Of a stretch of DNA of 64,000 bases, positions 19,138 through 30,510 are shown piece after piece; position 1 is the first letter of the stretch; every line of letters starts with the position of its first letter. The notes under the pieces were generated by a model, which was not told the origin of the DNA, ran no database searches, and worked only from the letters and a program-made list of their open reading frames with translations. Position numbers and translations under genes: made by a program. Where the stretch lies: assembly GCA_002633025.1 (NCBI GenBank), contig NMRB01000671.1:47549-111548 (forward strand), given 5' to 3'. Source of the stretch: Notospermus geniculatus. Its lineage: Eukaryota; Nemertea; Pilidiophora; Heteronemertea; Lineidae.

Positions 19138-21800
19138 GGGTGTATAAAAAACGAAGACCCTAAGACCTAAGACCCCAAAGACCTAAGACCCCCGATCCTG
19201 AAAAAGTAAAAAACAAAGATCTAAGACCTAAGACCTAAAAAAGGAAGACCCCACCAGGTAAAAAAGGAAGACCCCACGGCAAAAAATCATAGAAGACGTT
19301 GAAATTTTCCCTTCAAATTTTACGGGCATCTTACACTTATCAAGGCGCCACTTTCCTGAGAAATTCATCAAAATCCAATCAGGCGTCACCCTCCTACAGG
19401 GTGTAACGGAAATATGCACGTGGAAAATGTACACCACTTCCATCAATCTACAAGAATTAGTCAAATTCAACCAGGACACTCTTAAGAGCTCAAGGACATT
19501 ACTTCGTAGCCTCGTCATACGTTTTTTGGCAATTCATTTCGTAGGTTCTTCCCCAACTGATCATATAAAGTTTCAGACGAGGTAAAAAAGGAAGACCCCA
19601 CCAGGTAAAAAAGGAAGACCCCAGCAAAAAATAATAGAAGACGTCGAAATTTTACCTTCAAATTTTACGGGCATCTTACACTTATGAAGGCCCCACTTTC
19701 CTGAGAAATTCATCAAAATCCAATCAGGCGTCACCCTCCTACAGGGTGTAACGGAAATATGCACGTGGAAAATGTACACCACTTCCATCAATCTACAAGA
19801 ATTAGTCATATTCCCTTAGCAAGTGCAACCAGGACACTCTTGAGATCTCTAGGACATTACTTCGTAGCCTCACCCTACGTTTTTTGGCAATTCATTCTGT
19901 ATGTTCTTCCTCAACTGATCATATAAAGTTTCAGACGAGGTAAAAAAGGAAGACCCCACCAGGTAAAAAAGGAAGACCCCAGCAAAAAATAATAGAAGAC
20001 GTCGAAATTTTACCTTCAAATTTTACGGGCATCTTACACTTATCATGGCGCCACTTTCCTGAGAAATTCATCAAAATCCAATCAGGCGTTACCCTCCTAC
20101 AGGGTGTAACGGAAATATGCACGTGGAAAATGTACAGCATTTCCATCAATCTACAAGAATCTGAGTGATAGTCCCTTAGCAAGTGCAACCAGGACACTCT
20201 TAAGATCTCTAGGACATTACTTCGTAGCCTCACCCTACGTTTTTTGGGCAATTCATTCTGCATGTTCTTCCTCAACTGATCATATAAAGTTTAAGACAGA
20301 GGTAAAAAAGGAAGACCCCACCAGGTAAAAAAGGAAGACCCCGGCATAAAATCATAGAAGATGTCGAAATTTTCCCTTCAAATTTTACGGGCATCTTACA
20401 CTTATCAAGGCGCCACTTTCCTGAGAAATTCATCAAAATCCAATCAGGCGTTACCCTCCTACAGGGTGTAACGGAAATATGCACGTGGAAAATGTACCCG
20501 GTACAGCATTTCCATCAATCTACAAGAATTAGTCAAATTCAACCAAATTCAACCAGGACACTCTTAGTCTTAAGAGCTCAAGGACATTACTTCGTAGCCT
20601 CGTCATACGTTTTTTTCGCAATTCATTCTGTAGGTTCTTCCCCAACTGATCATATAAAGTTTCAGACGAGGTAAAAAATGAAGACCCCACCAGGTAAAAA
20701 AGGAAGACCCCAGCAAAAAATAATAGAAGACGTCGAAATTTTCCCTTCAAATTTTACGGGCATCTTACACTTATTAAGGCCCCACTTTCCTGAGAAATTC
20801 ATCAAAATCCAATCAGGCGTCTCCCTCCTACAGGGTGTAACGGAAATATGCACGTGGAAAATGTACACTGACCATTTCCATCAATCTACAAGAATTAGTC
20901 ATAGTCCCTTAGCAAGTGCAACCAGGACACTCTTAAGATCTCTAGGACATTACTTCGTAGCCTCCTCATACGTCTTCCTTTTTTACCTATGTCTGAAACT
21001 TATGATCAGTTGAGGAAGAACATACAGAATGAATTGCCATAAGAACGTAGGGTGAGGCTACGAAGTAATGTCCTAGAGGTCTTAAGAGTGTCCTGGTTGC
21101 ACTTGCTAAGGGACTATGACTAATTCTTGTAGATTGATGGAAATGCTGTACATTTTCCACGTGCATATTTCCGTTACACCCTGTAGGAGGGTAACGCCTA
21201 ATTGGATTTTGATGAATTTCTCAGGAAAGTGGCGCCTTGATAAGTGTAAGATGCCCATAAAATTTGAAGGGAAAATTTGGACATCTTCTATGATTTTTTG
21301 CCGGGGTCTTCCTTTTTTACCTGGTGGGGTCTTCCTTTTTTACCTCTGTCTGAAACTTTATATGATCAAACACACAGAATGAATTGCCGGCAAAAAACGT
21401 AGGGTGAGGCTACGAAGTAATATCCTAGAGATCTTAAGAGTGTCCTGGTTGCACTTGCTAAGGGACTATGACTAATTCTTGTAGATTGATGGAAATGCTG
21501 TACATTTTCCACGTGCATATTTCCGTTACACCCTGTAGGAGGGCAACGCCTGATTGGATTTTGATGAATTTCTCAGGAAAGTGGGGCCTTAATAAGTGTA
21601 AGATGCCCATAAAATTTGACATGTTTGAAGGGAAAATTTGGACATCTTCTATGATTTTTTGCCGGGGTCTTCCTTTTTTACCTGGTGGGGTCTTCCTTTT
21701 TTAGGTCTTAGGTCTTAGATCTTTGTTTTTTACTTTTTCAGGATGGGGGTCTTAGGTCTTTGGGGTCTTAGGTCTTAGGGTCTTCGTTTTTTATACACCC
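19138..21800. mobile_element. 2.7-kb foldback element with GACCTAAGACC arms and 10-bp TSD
   Basis: Ends read GGGTGTATAAAAAACGAAGA at the left and the exact reverse at 21781-21800, flanked by CGTGTGGGGA at 19128-19137 and 21801-21810. Arms carry AAGACCTAAGACC tandem words. The interior is about seven copies of a 345-365 bp unit, five in one direction (about 19235-20975) and two reversed (about 20980-21705). Conserved internal words include GGAAGACCCCACCAGG. The short open frames in the units are repeated translations of the same unit and hold no known domain. Confidence 0.88.
19235..21705. repeat. Seven copies of a ~355-bp unit, five direct and two inverted
   Basis: Units begin near 19238, 19588, 19941, 20302 and 20671 with AGGTAAAAAAGGAAGACCCC; the reversed units end near 21345 and 21705. 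Each contains ACGGGCATCTTACACTT and TACAGGGTGTAACGG. Symmetry around about 20978 makes the region a large imperfect palindrome. Confidence 0.88.
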
Positions 21801-22056
21801 CGTGTGGGGATGATTAATTTCTTGCGGCAGTGCCAAATGCCTGCAAGTGCTAGAAGAAAATGAATTCTAGCATTAAAACTGCTTTAAAAATATGGGCCCG
21901 GTGTAACATCTGCCAGCGTTTCCAAAACAATAAGGGGACACACTGGCGCCGAATCAGTAGATGTCGTCCTGGGTAACCCTAAAGTTTACCCAGGACCAAC
22001 CTGGGTAACCCTAAAAGCTACCCAGGACGATCCTGGGTAAACTTTAGGACACTAAA

Positions 22057-22767
22057 GCCGAATCGGTTAATGTCGTCCTGGGTATAACAGAAATATACCC
22101 AGGTTCAATGTCGTCCTACAAAACTATACCCTGGGTATAGTTCGATCTACAAAAGTATACCCAGTACCGTAGTTTTGAGCCTAGGTACGAATTAGGAATG
22201 GATGGCCGCTATTTTGTTTCTCGCTTCAACTGAGACGGCAGTTTTTTGCAATCAACATCGTCAAAATACCAGTCAATATCATCAGCTTTTCTGCTCATCG
22301 ATAGCATTGGTCAACTGTTAACATGTGTCTTAACACAATGGTCCAAACTTATCGCAAGTTAATCTCACAATTTCAAAGAAATGAGCAAACGAAGAGAGCC
22401 GATCTGCGTCATATGTTTGTTCGGTGTCGTGCATTCATCTACGTCCGCATCGACATTACATCAGCCGTGCTGCGAGTACTATAACGGATTTGAGTGACGA
22501 TGAACGGCACGAAACATTCTTTGATGTCTGTCGGTACGATATATTTAAATGGTGCCCGTCGTGTCGGGCGCTAGAGCGATATTTTTGGACTTGTCATGCT
22601 TGTGCATGGTCATGTGGCATTTGCAAGAACAATCTCGTCTTCAGGTGCCGTATTCAATCCTCGGTATACTTTTGTAGATCGAACTATACCCAGGGTATAG
22701 TTTTGTAGGACGACATTGAACCTGAGTATATTTCTGTTATACCCAGGACGACATTAACCGATTCGGC
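22057..22767. mobile_element. Palindrome-armed transposon E2 nested in E1 arm
   Basis: 711 bp, ends GCCGAATCGGTTAATGTCGT, flanked by perfect GACACTAAA duplications (22048-22056, 22768-22776). It sits in the left arm of E1, so it came later. Arms: CCTGGGTATAACAGAAATAT, TACCCAGG, ACTATACCCTGGGTATAGT. The core resembles that of E3 at 50391-51277 along most of its length and includes a cysteine-rich frame. Confidence 0.92.
22424..22708 (+). CDS. Cysteine-rich frame in E2 core (putative zinc-binding)
   Basis: The open stretch contains WCPSCRALERYFWTCHACAW followed by SCGICKNN, giving repeated CxxC pairs as in zinc ribbons or RING-like folds. The related element E3 has the matching sequence at about 51050-51150, where part of the cysteine pattern is kept (WCSSC, TCHAC) but stops and frame changes are present. 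The start codon is not defined, and the last residues run into the element arm. Function unknown; a DNA-binding role in transposition is only an inference. Confidence 0.4.
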   Translation: MSCIHLRPHRHYISRAASTITDLSDDERHETFFDVCRYDIFKWCPSCRALERYFWTCHACAWSCGICKNNLVFRCRIQSSVYFCRSNYTQGIVL

Positions 22768-23662
22768 GACACTAAAGTTTACCCAGTTTGAAATTCGCGC
22801 ACTTTTTCACCTGCGGTCGAGGTTGAAATTGGTATGTTTTCAATGTAGCAACACACGAAAATTCCTCATCGCACGGTGTCTGTCGTCATGGCCGTGCATG
22901 TTGTCCCAACTTTAGGCCTACCTTGTGAGCAACAAAATGTACCTTAACTCTCTATCCGGGCTGTATATAACATGTATAACCATCCTCCCACAGCAGGGGT
23001 TTTTACCTCGCTCCTCTTCATCCGCTCACACAAACCCCTGCCGACATTCGCCGGAATCCGTGGAGTATCAAAGCCATTCCAGCAAATGTTCATCCCCACC
23101 ATCTCATCCCAAAAGTAGGCCGGTGATTGATACACATGAACTACGCAGGTTTGAACAAAGCTGACCCAGCAGGTCAACATGAAATAACTCCAGCGGCGTA
23201 TCTGTTTGGCGACGTGTGGCCTGAGAATGATATACATTCTGTGCGATGAATGTACATGTAGGATAGGCTGAACTCAACTTAGGTTGAATCCAGCGGTGTG
23301 AATAGGTTAATGGTCGGCATAACCAATGTCAGCTGCTTGGCTGTGAATATTACAAGGGCCGTTATACATGTATACGTGTAACTGATCTCTAGTTAGGGTG
23401 AGGTGGGGAAGCTGAGGTACTTCAGCACTGTGTTGTGCGTGACACTACGATACAATCTACGTGTAATGCCTGTCATCTTAAGGTGACTCAGAAATGGCTT
23501 TCGCTGATTGGGCGCATTTTCTTGTGCGCTAAATACCCCAGCAAATCAGGCGGATGTCCTCAGGGGTTTGTCTGCGGTGACGAAGGGAGCGAGCAGTAAG
23601 AACGCCTGATATTCTCAGGATGTGTATAACGGACGCCTTGTACATTTGTTGTACCTACTCAC

Positions 23663-23932
23663 CAGCGATAGCCTACAGGTGCCCATGCCTCCACAGCGCC
23701 GCTGGCAATTTCCCGCGCCAATACATATAAGTTCATCCGGAACTAGCCACTGCAGTTTGGGGTCACGTTTTACACCGTCACGCAGTTCGTATTTTCCTTT
23801 CACGACCTTAACGATTTTCTTTTTGATTTCTCGACCTTTAGATGTGAACTGACCGTCCCTATAACATGCGATCGAATTCAAATACATCTGCAAATCCTCC
23901 GCAGCAACACGAGTGACGTTATCAGCTGCCAT
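23663..23932 (-). CDS. Conserved small protein exon of E1
   Basis: ATG at 23932 opens 90 codons ending exactly in phase before a good donor, GTGAGTAGG (23662-23654). If unspliced, the frame runs to 23615. Compared with the frame at 52739-53017 in element E4, about 42 of 75 residues are identical by eye, with shared blocks RDG.F.SKGRE, KLxWL and NCQRxC, while many codons differ silently. That pattern indicates past selection on the protein. It is lysine-rich with C-terminal cysteines (Cys70, 76, 80, 86). I do not recognise the family. It may be a transposition factor or a captured host exon. Confidence 0.65.
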
Positions 23933-24358
23933 TTTTTGCCGATTTGATGGATTTCGTGCAGTGCCCTAAAGTTTACCCAGGATCGTCCTGGGTAACTTTT
24001 AGGGTTACCCAGGTTGGTCCTGGGTAAACTTTAGGGTTACCCAGGACGACATCTACCGATTCGGCCACACTGACCCACAGAAACACTGGCAGATACACCT
24101 GAGTCCTCTGTCGCTGAGACAAGACAAGCCAACAGGAAGTTAGACATGCCCCTACCTTGCTCTAGCTAAAACGCTTTTTAATGAAATTTAAAATATGTTT
24201 TAGCGTTAAAACCCTTTGGGAAATATGAAAGTAAAATGCGTTTTCGTCGGAGCGTTCTAAAACTAAAACAACCTCGAAAATATTACTTTTCCTAAAAACA
24301 TTGTTTTATCTTTTTAAAATACGTTTTAGCGTTAAAACAGCTTTGAAAATATGGGCCC

Positions 24359-25282
24359 TAGTGGTGTAAAAGCCTTTTGGGCCAAGATGGGCAATCCGTA
24401 TCTGATTCAGTCTTTTATAATCCCCCATCCAGTTCACAGGAATCAATGCTAGCCTTTATTTACTTGTAACCGAACGGCAAGTTCTGCCTTTATAACATGT
24501 TCCAGCAACTGACAGAAAAATTATGGAGATTCACTCAACCAGAGACAAAGCGAACAGCAACACTGGGGAAGCTCGTATTATAGTTTATTGGATATTGAAC
24601 TGTTCGTCGATTGAAAAAATGCATTGTGTTTTGGAAATGTTGTATTGTCTAAACAGATTGAAGTGTTTTCAAATAAAGCTATCCATTTGATCTGACAAAA
24701 AGATTTAAAATCGATGGGAATTCCTGCACTCGTTAGAAGCGAGTACGAAATTTTAAAAAGAATGAAAACGATGGGAGTCACTAGCCGAGTGGTCTTGTTA
24801 TGGTTCCTGATATTCATGATCAGGAAGCATATTGATTTTGGTCGTGGTGTCTGTGTGTGTGTCTGTCTCTCTGTGCATTACGTTTTTTTTTGCTCTACTA
24901 GACGCTGGCAGAAATTCGCCCAGGCTGACACTTCAAACATTTGCCGAGTAAACACTAAGCTCAGGGTGTGAAGGCTCTTGAAACATTCACATTGCCTCCC
25001 TCGACTCTTAGTTGGTGGAGGTCTTGTGTTAACCCAACCGGCTAATTAAAGCTAACAAGATTAAAATACCAGAGAAGATTTACTCAAGCCTTGGTTTTTG
25101 CACAGAGTGTATTGTGTATCACCCCAGCATTAACTAAACACAAGTTCTACTTGTACTGGCTATATTCGATCATTTCAGCTTGTCCTAGTAAAGTTCAACT
25201 CAACTCAAAAACATGTGGTGGAAGGAAAAAGATGTTTTTGAAGACCAAACTTTTGGCAGAAATAGTAAGAGTTAAAATGCAT
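24359..25282. other. Unassigned non-coding sequence
   Basis: AT-rich; a GTGTGTGTGT stretch near 24850. No gene recognised. Confidence 0.4.
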
Positions 25283-26250
25283 TAAATAACCTTACTGTAT
25301 CAACGAATTTCTCTGAAGCTTCGTCAGGTTATTCCTTACACTTTGGAGAATACGGATATCTGTGCAGTTTTGATAGGAAATGCCCCTTTTATCAGAATTG
25401 GAGGAGTTTAATGAACACAATTTTCACATAAAATTCAAAAATTAAATATCCCCTAAAAACCTCAATGTATTGGCCAATTTCACTGAAACGTTGGCAGGTC
25501 AATCCTTACATTTCACAAAACACGGATATCTGTGCAGTTTTGATGTGAAATGCCCTTTTATCAGAATTGGAGGACTTTAATAAACACACACATATCACAT
25601 AAAATTCAAGATTAAATTTCCTCTTAAAACCTTACAGTATTGTCTAATTTCCCTGGAATTTTGTCAAGTTATTAAATCCTTACATTTCACAAAACATGGA
25701 TATCTATGCAGTTTGGATGGAAATGCCCCTTTTATCAGAACTGGGGGAGCTTAATGAACACAGTTTTCACCATAAAATTCAAAATTAAATATCCCCTTTC
25801 AGTGAAACTTTGGCAGGTTAATCCTTACATTTCACAAAACACGGATATCTGTGCAGTTTTGATGTAAACACCCCTTTAAACAGAATTGGAGGAGTTTAAT
25901 GAACACACATTTCACAAAATTCACGAATAAATTTCCCTTAAAAACCTTACTGTATTGCCTAATTTGTCTGGAACTTTGCTAGGTTATTCCTTACATTTCT
26001 CAGAATATAGAAATCGGTGCAGTTTTGATGAAAAATACCCCTTTTATCAGAATTGGAGGAATTTAATATATAAAATTCAATACCCGATATTAAGTTTTCT
26101 CTTAAAACCTTACTGTATTGCCTATCTGTCTGAAACTTTGTCAAGTTAATCCTTACATTTCACAAAATATGGATATCTGTGCAGTTTTGATTGAAAATGC
26201 CCCTTTTATCAGAATTGGAGGAGTTTAATGAACAACATTTTCAGTTTCAC
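25283..26250. repeat. Tandem repeat, ~160-bp unit, about six copies
   Basis: Units contain AAACCTTACTGTATTG, GGATATCTGTGCAGTTTTGA and CTTTTATCAGAATTGGAGGA. Copies start near 25286, 25452, 25630, 25790 (partial), 25940 and 26107. AT-rich, degenerate and non-coding; an old satellite-like array. Confidence 0.88.
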
Positions 26251-27429
26251 AGTTACAATCGTTTTCAACCCCTGAACAGAATCGATATGTATTGACTAAG
26301 TCAGTGTAGGTTGAAAGATGTGGAATGAAAAGTCAACTTAGTTTCACACACTTTTCCATTGGTGCTACAGTGATTGAATCCCTTGCACTTGCCATCAAGG
26401 TTTATTCTTGAATGTCCGATGGTCCTTGAAGGTGTCAGATATGGGGATTACTGTGGGCAATCGACCAGTGTGAAGGCGCAATCATGCATAGGCAGCGGCC
26501 AAGACCTTTTTTATAGGCCATTGAATGGACTAAAGTTGGCCGATCACTTTCCATCCCAATATCATTTATATTTTGATATACGAGATCTTCCAAACACTAA
26601 TTTGTGTCGCATTGATATAACAACCTACATGTTGATAAAAATTTTGACCTAGCCCACTCGAATATGCTGCACATGCTAAAGTGATTCATTGAAGTCTGGA
26701 TGGTCTAATTCCTAGTCCAAATATTTATTCCATTATGCCAATTACAGTTAATTACGGCACGACAATGAGCCAACACAATGCGTTTTTGTACAGACCGACC
26801 ATCGACTGACCATGCTGTCAGGCTTGAGTAGGCCGGTGGGGGGGTGCGTAATTATCGACATAGTAAAATCAGCTTTCTCAAGGAAATTTGCTGGAAAAAC
26901 AACTTCGTAAATTCCTTATTTCTGGGTCGTTATCGACATTTAAAAAACTTTTATCCAGTACCAAAATCATTCTAGAAAGAATGGAGTTACTTGCGCATCA
27001 ATCGGGCCAATATCAACCGAGATTTTAGTCTTAGGCAGAAGCCCAATCTGTGGTTAATCTATGAGTAAACATGCTAATTGCACCTCCCCACATCAAAGGT
27101 AAGGGGAGGTGACCGCCGTTTTTGGAGTAGAGCAAAAAAACGTAATGTGTATCCGTCCGTCACACCTTCATTTCCAATCTCCTTTAGCAGGTAGAACTCT
27201 GGAAACGTATCATTCCCTAGGTTTGTCAACACTGCCAATCCAATGAGTTCATTATTTTCAATATCAGCTGCCCGGATCATTATGTAATCGGCATATCATT
27301 CCTGATATTTTGTCCGTCACGCTTTTATTCATTCTTGATATTTTGTCCGTCACGGTTTTATCAGATGGTTTAACTCGTCTCCTTTAACACCTATAGCAAT
27401 GGAAATGAACTCTTCCCCAGGTTATCTCA
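26251..27429. other. Unassigned non-coding sequence
   Basis: No gene recognised. Short repeats ATTTTGTCCGTCACG occur twice at 27308-27355. Confidence 0.4.
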
Positions 27430-28166
27430 CCCGGGGAATTCAATGGGCTCATTAATTTTGATACTGGATGCTGAGATCATGGTGATATTGATATATCAAA
27501 TTTGATATTTTCAAATATCTCATTCTGTAGGGGAGTTAGAGATGTTTCATAGACCCTGCCAATTAAATGGGATCATCAATTTCGATATTGGATGCTGGGA
27601 TCATGGTGATATTGATACCTCACCTTTGATAGTTTTAAATATCTCATTCTCTGATGGAGTTAGTGATGTTGGATCAGGTCCTACACCCATGTTTATAGAC
27701 CCTGGGAATCAATTGGGCTCATTAATTTTGATATCGGATGCAGGGATGATATCGATATAATTTGGTATATTCAAATATTTCATTCTGTGATGGAGTTACA
27801 GATGTGCGATCACGTCTACACACGTTGGCAGACACTGGGAATCCAAAGAGGATATCAATTTTGATATCAGATGCTGGGATCATGGTGATATCGATATATC
27901 AAATTTGATATATTCAAATATTTCATTCTGTGATGGATATAGAGACATGCGATCAAGTCTAAACCCATGGGCTTATCAATTTTGATATCGGACGATGGGA
28001 TCATGGTGATATCGATATATCAGATTTGATATATTCAAATATTTCATTCTGTGATGGAGATAGAGACATGTGATCAAGTCGAAACTCATGTTTATAGACT
28101 CTGGGAATCAAATGGGCTTATCAATTTTGATATCGGATGCTGGGATCATGGAGATATCGATATATC
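27430..28166. repeat. Satellite with GATATCGATATATCAAATTT unit (left part)
   Basis: About five copies of a 130-150 bp unit: TGGGATCATGGTGATATCGA, TATATCAAATTTGATATATT, TCATTCTGTGATGGAG. The array resumes at 30251 after the 28167-30250 insertion. Confidence 0.85.
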
Positions 28167-30250
28167 AAAGGGGCTGAGCGGTTAAGAAGGGATGTTGCAA
28201 AATTGGTAAAACTCGGAAACCACTAAAGCTATCGACACGAAAATCACTAGGCTGGTATCTTATATCACGTAATTAATAAATCTGATCAAGAGAAAACAAA
28301 AAATTAAGCAGTACCTTATTAACGAAACAATGCCAGATTTGCTACCCCTAGAAATCTGAGAAATAACCAGAGTTTGGGACTAGAACTTAACACAGGCATA
28401 AATCCACTCATTTGTGAAAGGTCTAGCATGACATATTGTTTTTTGTTTCATTTGATTAGCAGGAAATGTAACAAAAAGATAACAGATTTTGATTACTAAA
28501 TGGGTGAACACCAAAGGGAGAACAGCCCATTACAATGCTGGAAAAGTGTTATCCATATCTATTGTTGGTGTGACTCTGGCATGTCTGGTCAAAGTGCTGG
28601 TGGTGGTTATTGTGACATGGCATTACAAAATGAATTGGGAACCAATGTATTCCTGGTAGAAGTGGGCAAAGATGGATCCTTGCCATACTGCTCCGAGAAA
28701 ATACGTGACAGCAAAATTCACACAGTTGAATGCCATCACTTAAACGATGAGAGGAATGAATAACATGGCGGCGGGAGAAATTGTGGGGAAAAAACAATCC
28801 ACACTCCTCACAAAATATATCATCCATTCTCGATGTCCCTGTCTAATGCAAAGGGTGAAAGACCAACACTACAGCAGGCTTCCCAAACTTCGCAGTCGGA
28901 CTGACTTCACACCAGGAGACAGACAGAAATAGAATCAATCAGATTTCACAATAGACAGACAATACTTAAATTGACATATTGTGATCCTCGACCAAAAAAC
29001 TAGTCATCAGTGACTTGAGGTTGGCAAGTTGGGACCATTGTGTTTGTCGATTTCAGCACTGTCTGTCTGTCTATTGTGAAATCTGATTGATTCTATTTCT
29101 GTCTATCTCCTGGTGTCAAGTCAGTCCGTCTGCGAAGTTTTGGAAACCTTCTGTAGTCTGTGTAGGTCTTTGGCCCTTTGCATTAGACAGGGACATCGAG
29201 AATTCATTGAACTGTCTGGATTATCTGTGGAAGCGACCTTTTTATTACATTACACAATACCTATCAAGAGTGACATTCAAATGAAAATCTGTTTCAAGTT
29301 TTCTTCGATAATGTACAGGATAAAGTGGATAAATTGGATAAATTGGGAATACACAAAACAGTAAGGTAAGAACACTGCTACTATTCAGCACAACATGTAG
29401 GCCTATCATTTGACCTCATCTCTGCTAGAAGGATACCCTCTCTCTATTGAGAACATCAACTTCAACTCAAAATGAGTCATTCCCCTCCTACAAAACACCC
29501 TCCTCCCCTTGTCACTTCCCTTTTGTTATTGAACACTTTCCCTGGTGGTGGTGGAGGCGGGGGAGAGCGGGCGGGCGGGGGATCTGCCACAGATTGTAAA
29601 TAAACACTAGTATAGTAGAACATGGAACTCCCCCATTCTAACTACAACAAGAAAGTTGGACAGAAAATGTGCATTACATGTTTTAATATTTTGTAAGGAA
29701 TCTGAAGAGAAATTTGGGAAGTTTCTCCCACTAGACCCAGGAGTTGTGTACATCATAGGCATAGAAAACATTGGTTCACAAATCATTTTGTAATGCCATG
29801 TCACAATAACCACCACCAGCACTTTGACCAGACATGCCAGAGTCACACCAACAATAGATATGGATAACACTTTTCCAGCATTGTAATGGGCTATTCTCCC
29901 TTTGGTGTTCACCCATTTAGTAATCAAAAATCAGTGATCATTTTGTTCCATTTTCTGCTAATCAAATGAAACAAAAAACAATATGTCATGCTAGACCTTT
30001 CACAAATGATTGGATTTATGCCTGTGTTAAGTTCTAGCCCCAAACTCTGGTTATTTCTCAGATTTCTAGGGGTAGCAAATCTGGCATTGTTTCGTTAATT
30101 AGGTCATGCTTAATTTTTTGTTTTCTCTTGATCAGATTTATTAATTACCTGACATAAGATACCAGCCTAGTGATTTTCGTGTCGATAGCTTTAGTGGTTT
30201 CCGAGTTTGACCAATTTTGTAACATCCCTTCTTAACCGCTCAGCCCCTTT
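28167..30250. mobile_element. 2.1-kb near-palindromic element inside satellite
   Basis: Ends AAAGGGGCTGAGCGGTTAAG and its reverse. Outer arms of about 480 bp (28167-28650 and 29765-30250) match closely; inner arms at about 28830-28975 and 29045-29200 also match in reverse. The element therefore folds nearly throughout, with divergent stretches in between. Flanking satellite reads across the junction. No transposase motif; small frames on both strands are mirror translations. End AAAGGGGCTG is shared with 33840-34606. Confidence 0.85.
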
Positions 30251-30510
30251 GATATATTCAAATATTTCATTCTGTGATGGAGTTAGAGAGGTACATGTAG
30301 GATCAATTCTGGGAATCAAATGGGCTTACCAATTTTGATATCGGATGCTGGGATCATGGTGACTTCAATATATCAAATTTGATATATTCAAATATTTCAT
30401 TCTGTGATGGAGTTAGAGATGTAGGATCAAGTCCTACTCCCATGTTTACTGACCCTGGGAATCAAATGGGCTGATCAATTTTAATATTGGGGTTCATGGT
30501 GATATCGATA
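30251..30510. repeat. Satellite with GATATCGATATATCAAATTT unit (right part)
   Basis: Continues the unit seen at 27430-28166 (TTGATATATTCAAATATTTC, TCATTCTGTGATGGAG) for about two copies. Confidence 0.85.

Larger units (their letters stand above)
21948..24065. mobile_element. Palindrome-armed transposon E1 (9-bp TSD)
   Basis: 2118 bp including the nested 711-bp relative E2. Termini are GCCGAATCAGTAGATGTCGT and its inverse. The flanks are CACACTGGC (21939-21947) and CACACTGAC (24066-24074), matching 8 of 9. Each arm of about 110 bp is a chain of CCTGGGTA...TACCCAGG palindromes with AAAGTTTACC linkers. The interior encodes a conserved small protein on the minus strand (23932 downwards). Nine-base duplications and long inverted arms suggest a Mutator/foldback type; no DDE transposase was recognised. 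Confidence 0.88.
18918..24358. repeat. Nested cluster bounded by GGCCCATATTTTCAAAGC ends
   Basis: GGCCCATATTTTCAAAGCTG at 18919 recurs inverted at about 21872-21893 and again at about 24332-24356. The left end could pair with either right end, giving a host element of 3.0 or 5.4 kb into which the elements at 19138-21800, 21948-24065 and 22057-22767 were inserted. I could not find a target duplication for this outer pair. Confidence 0.55.

Noticed and set aside
19228-21704. A series of similar frames of 70-110 codons
   Set aside because: The same non-coding 355-bp unit repeated seven times; no conservation pattern showing selection on protein.
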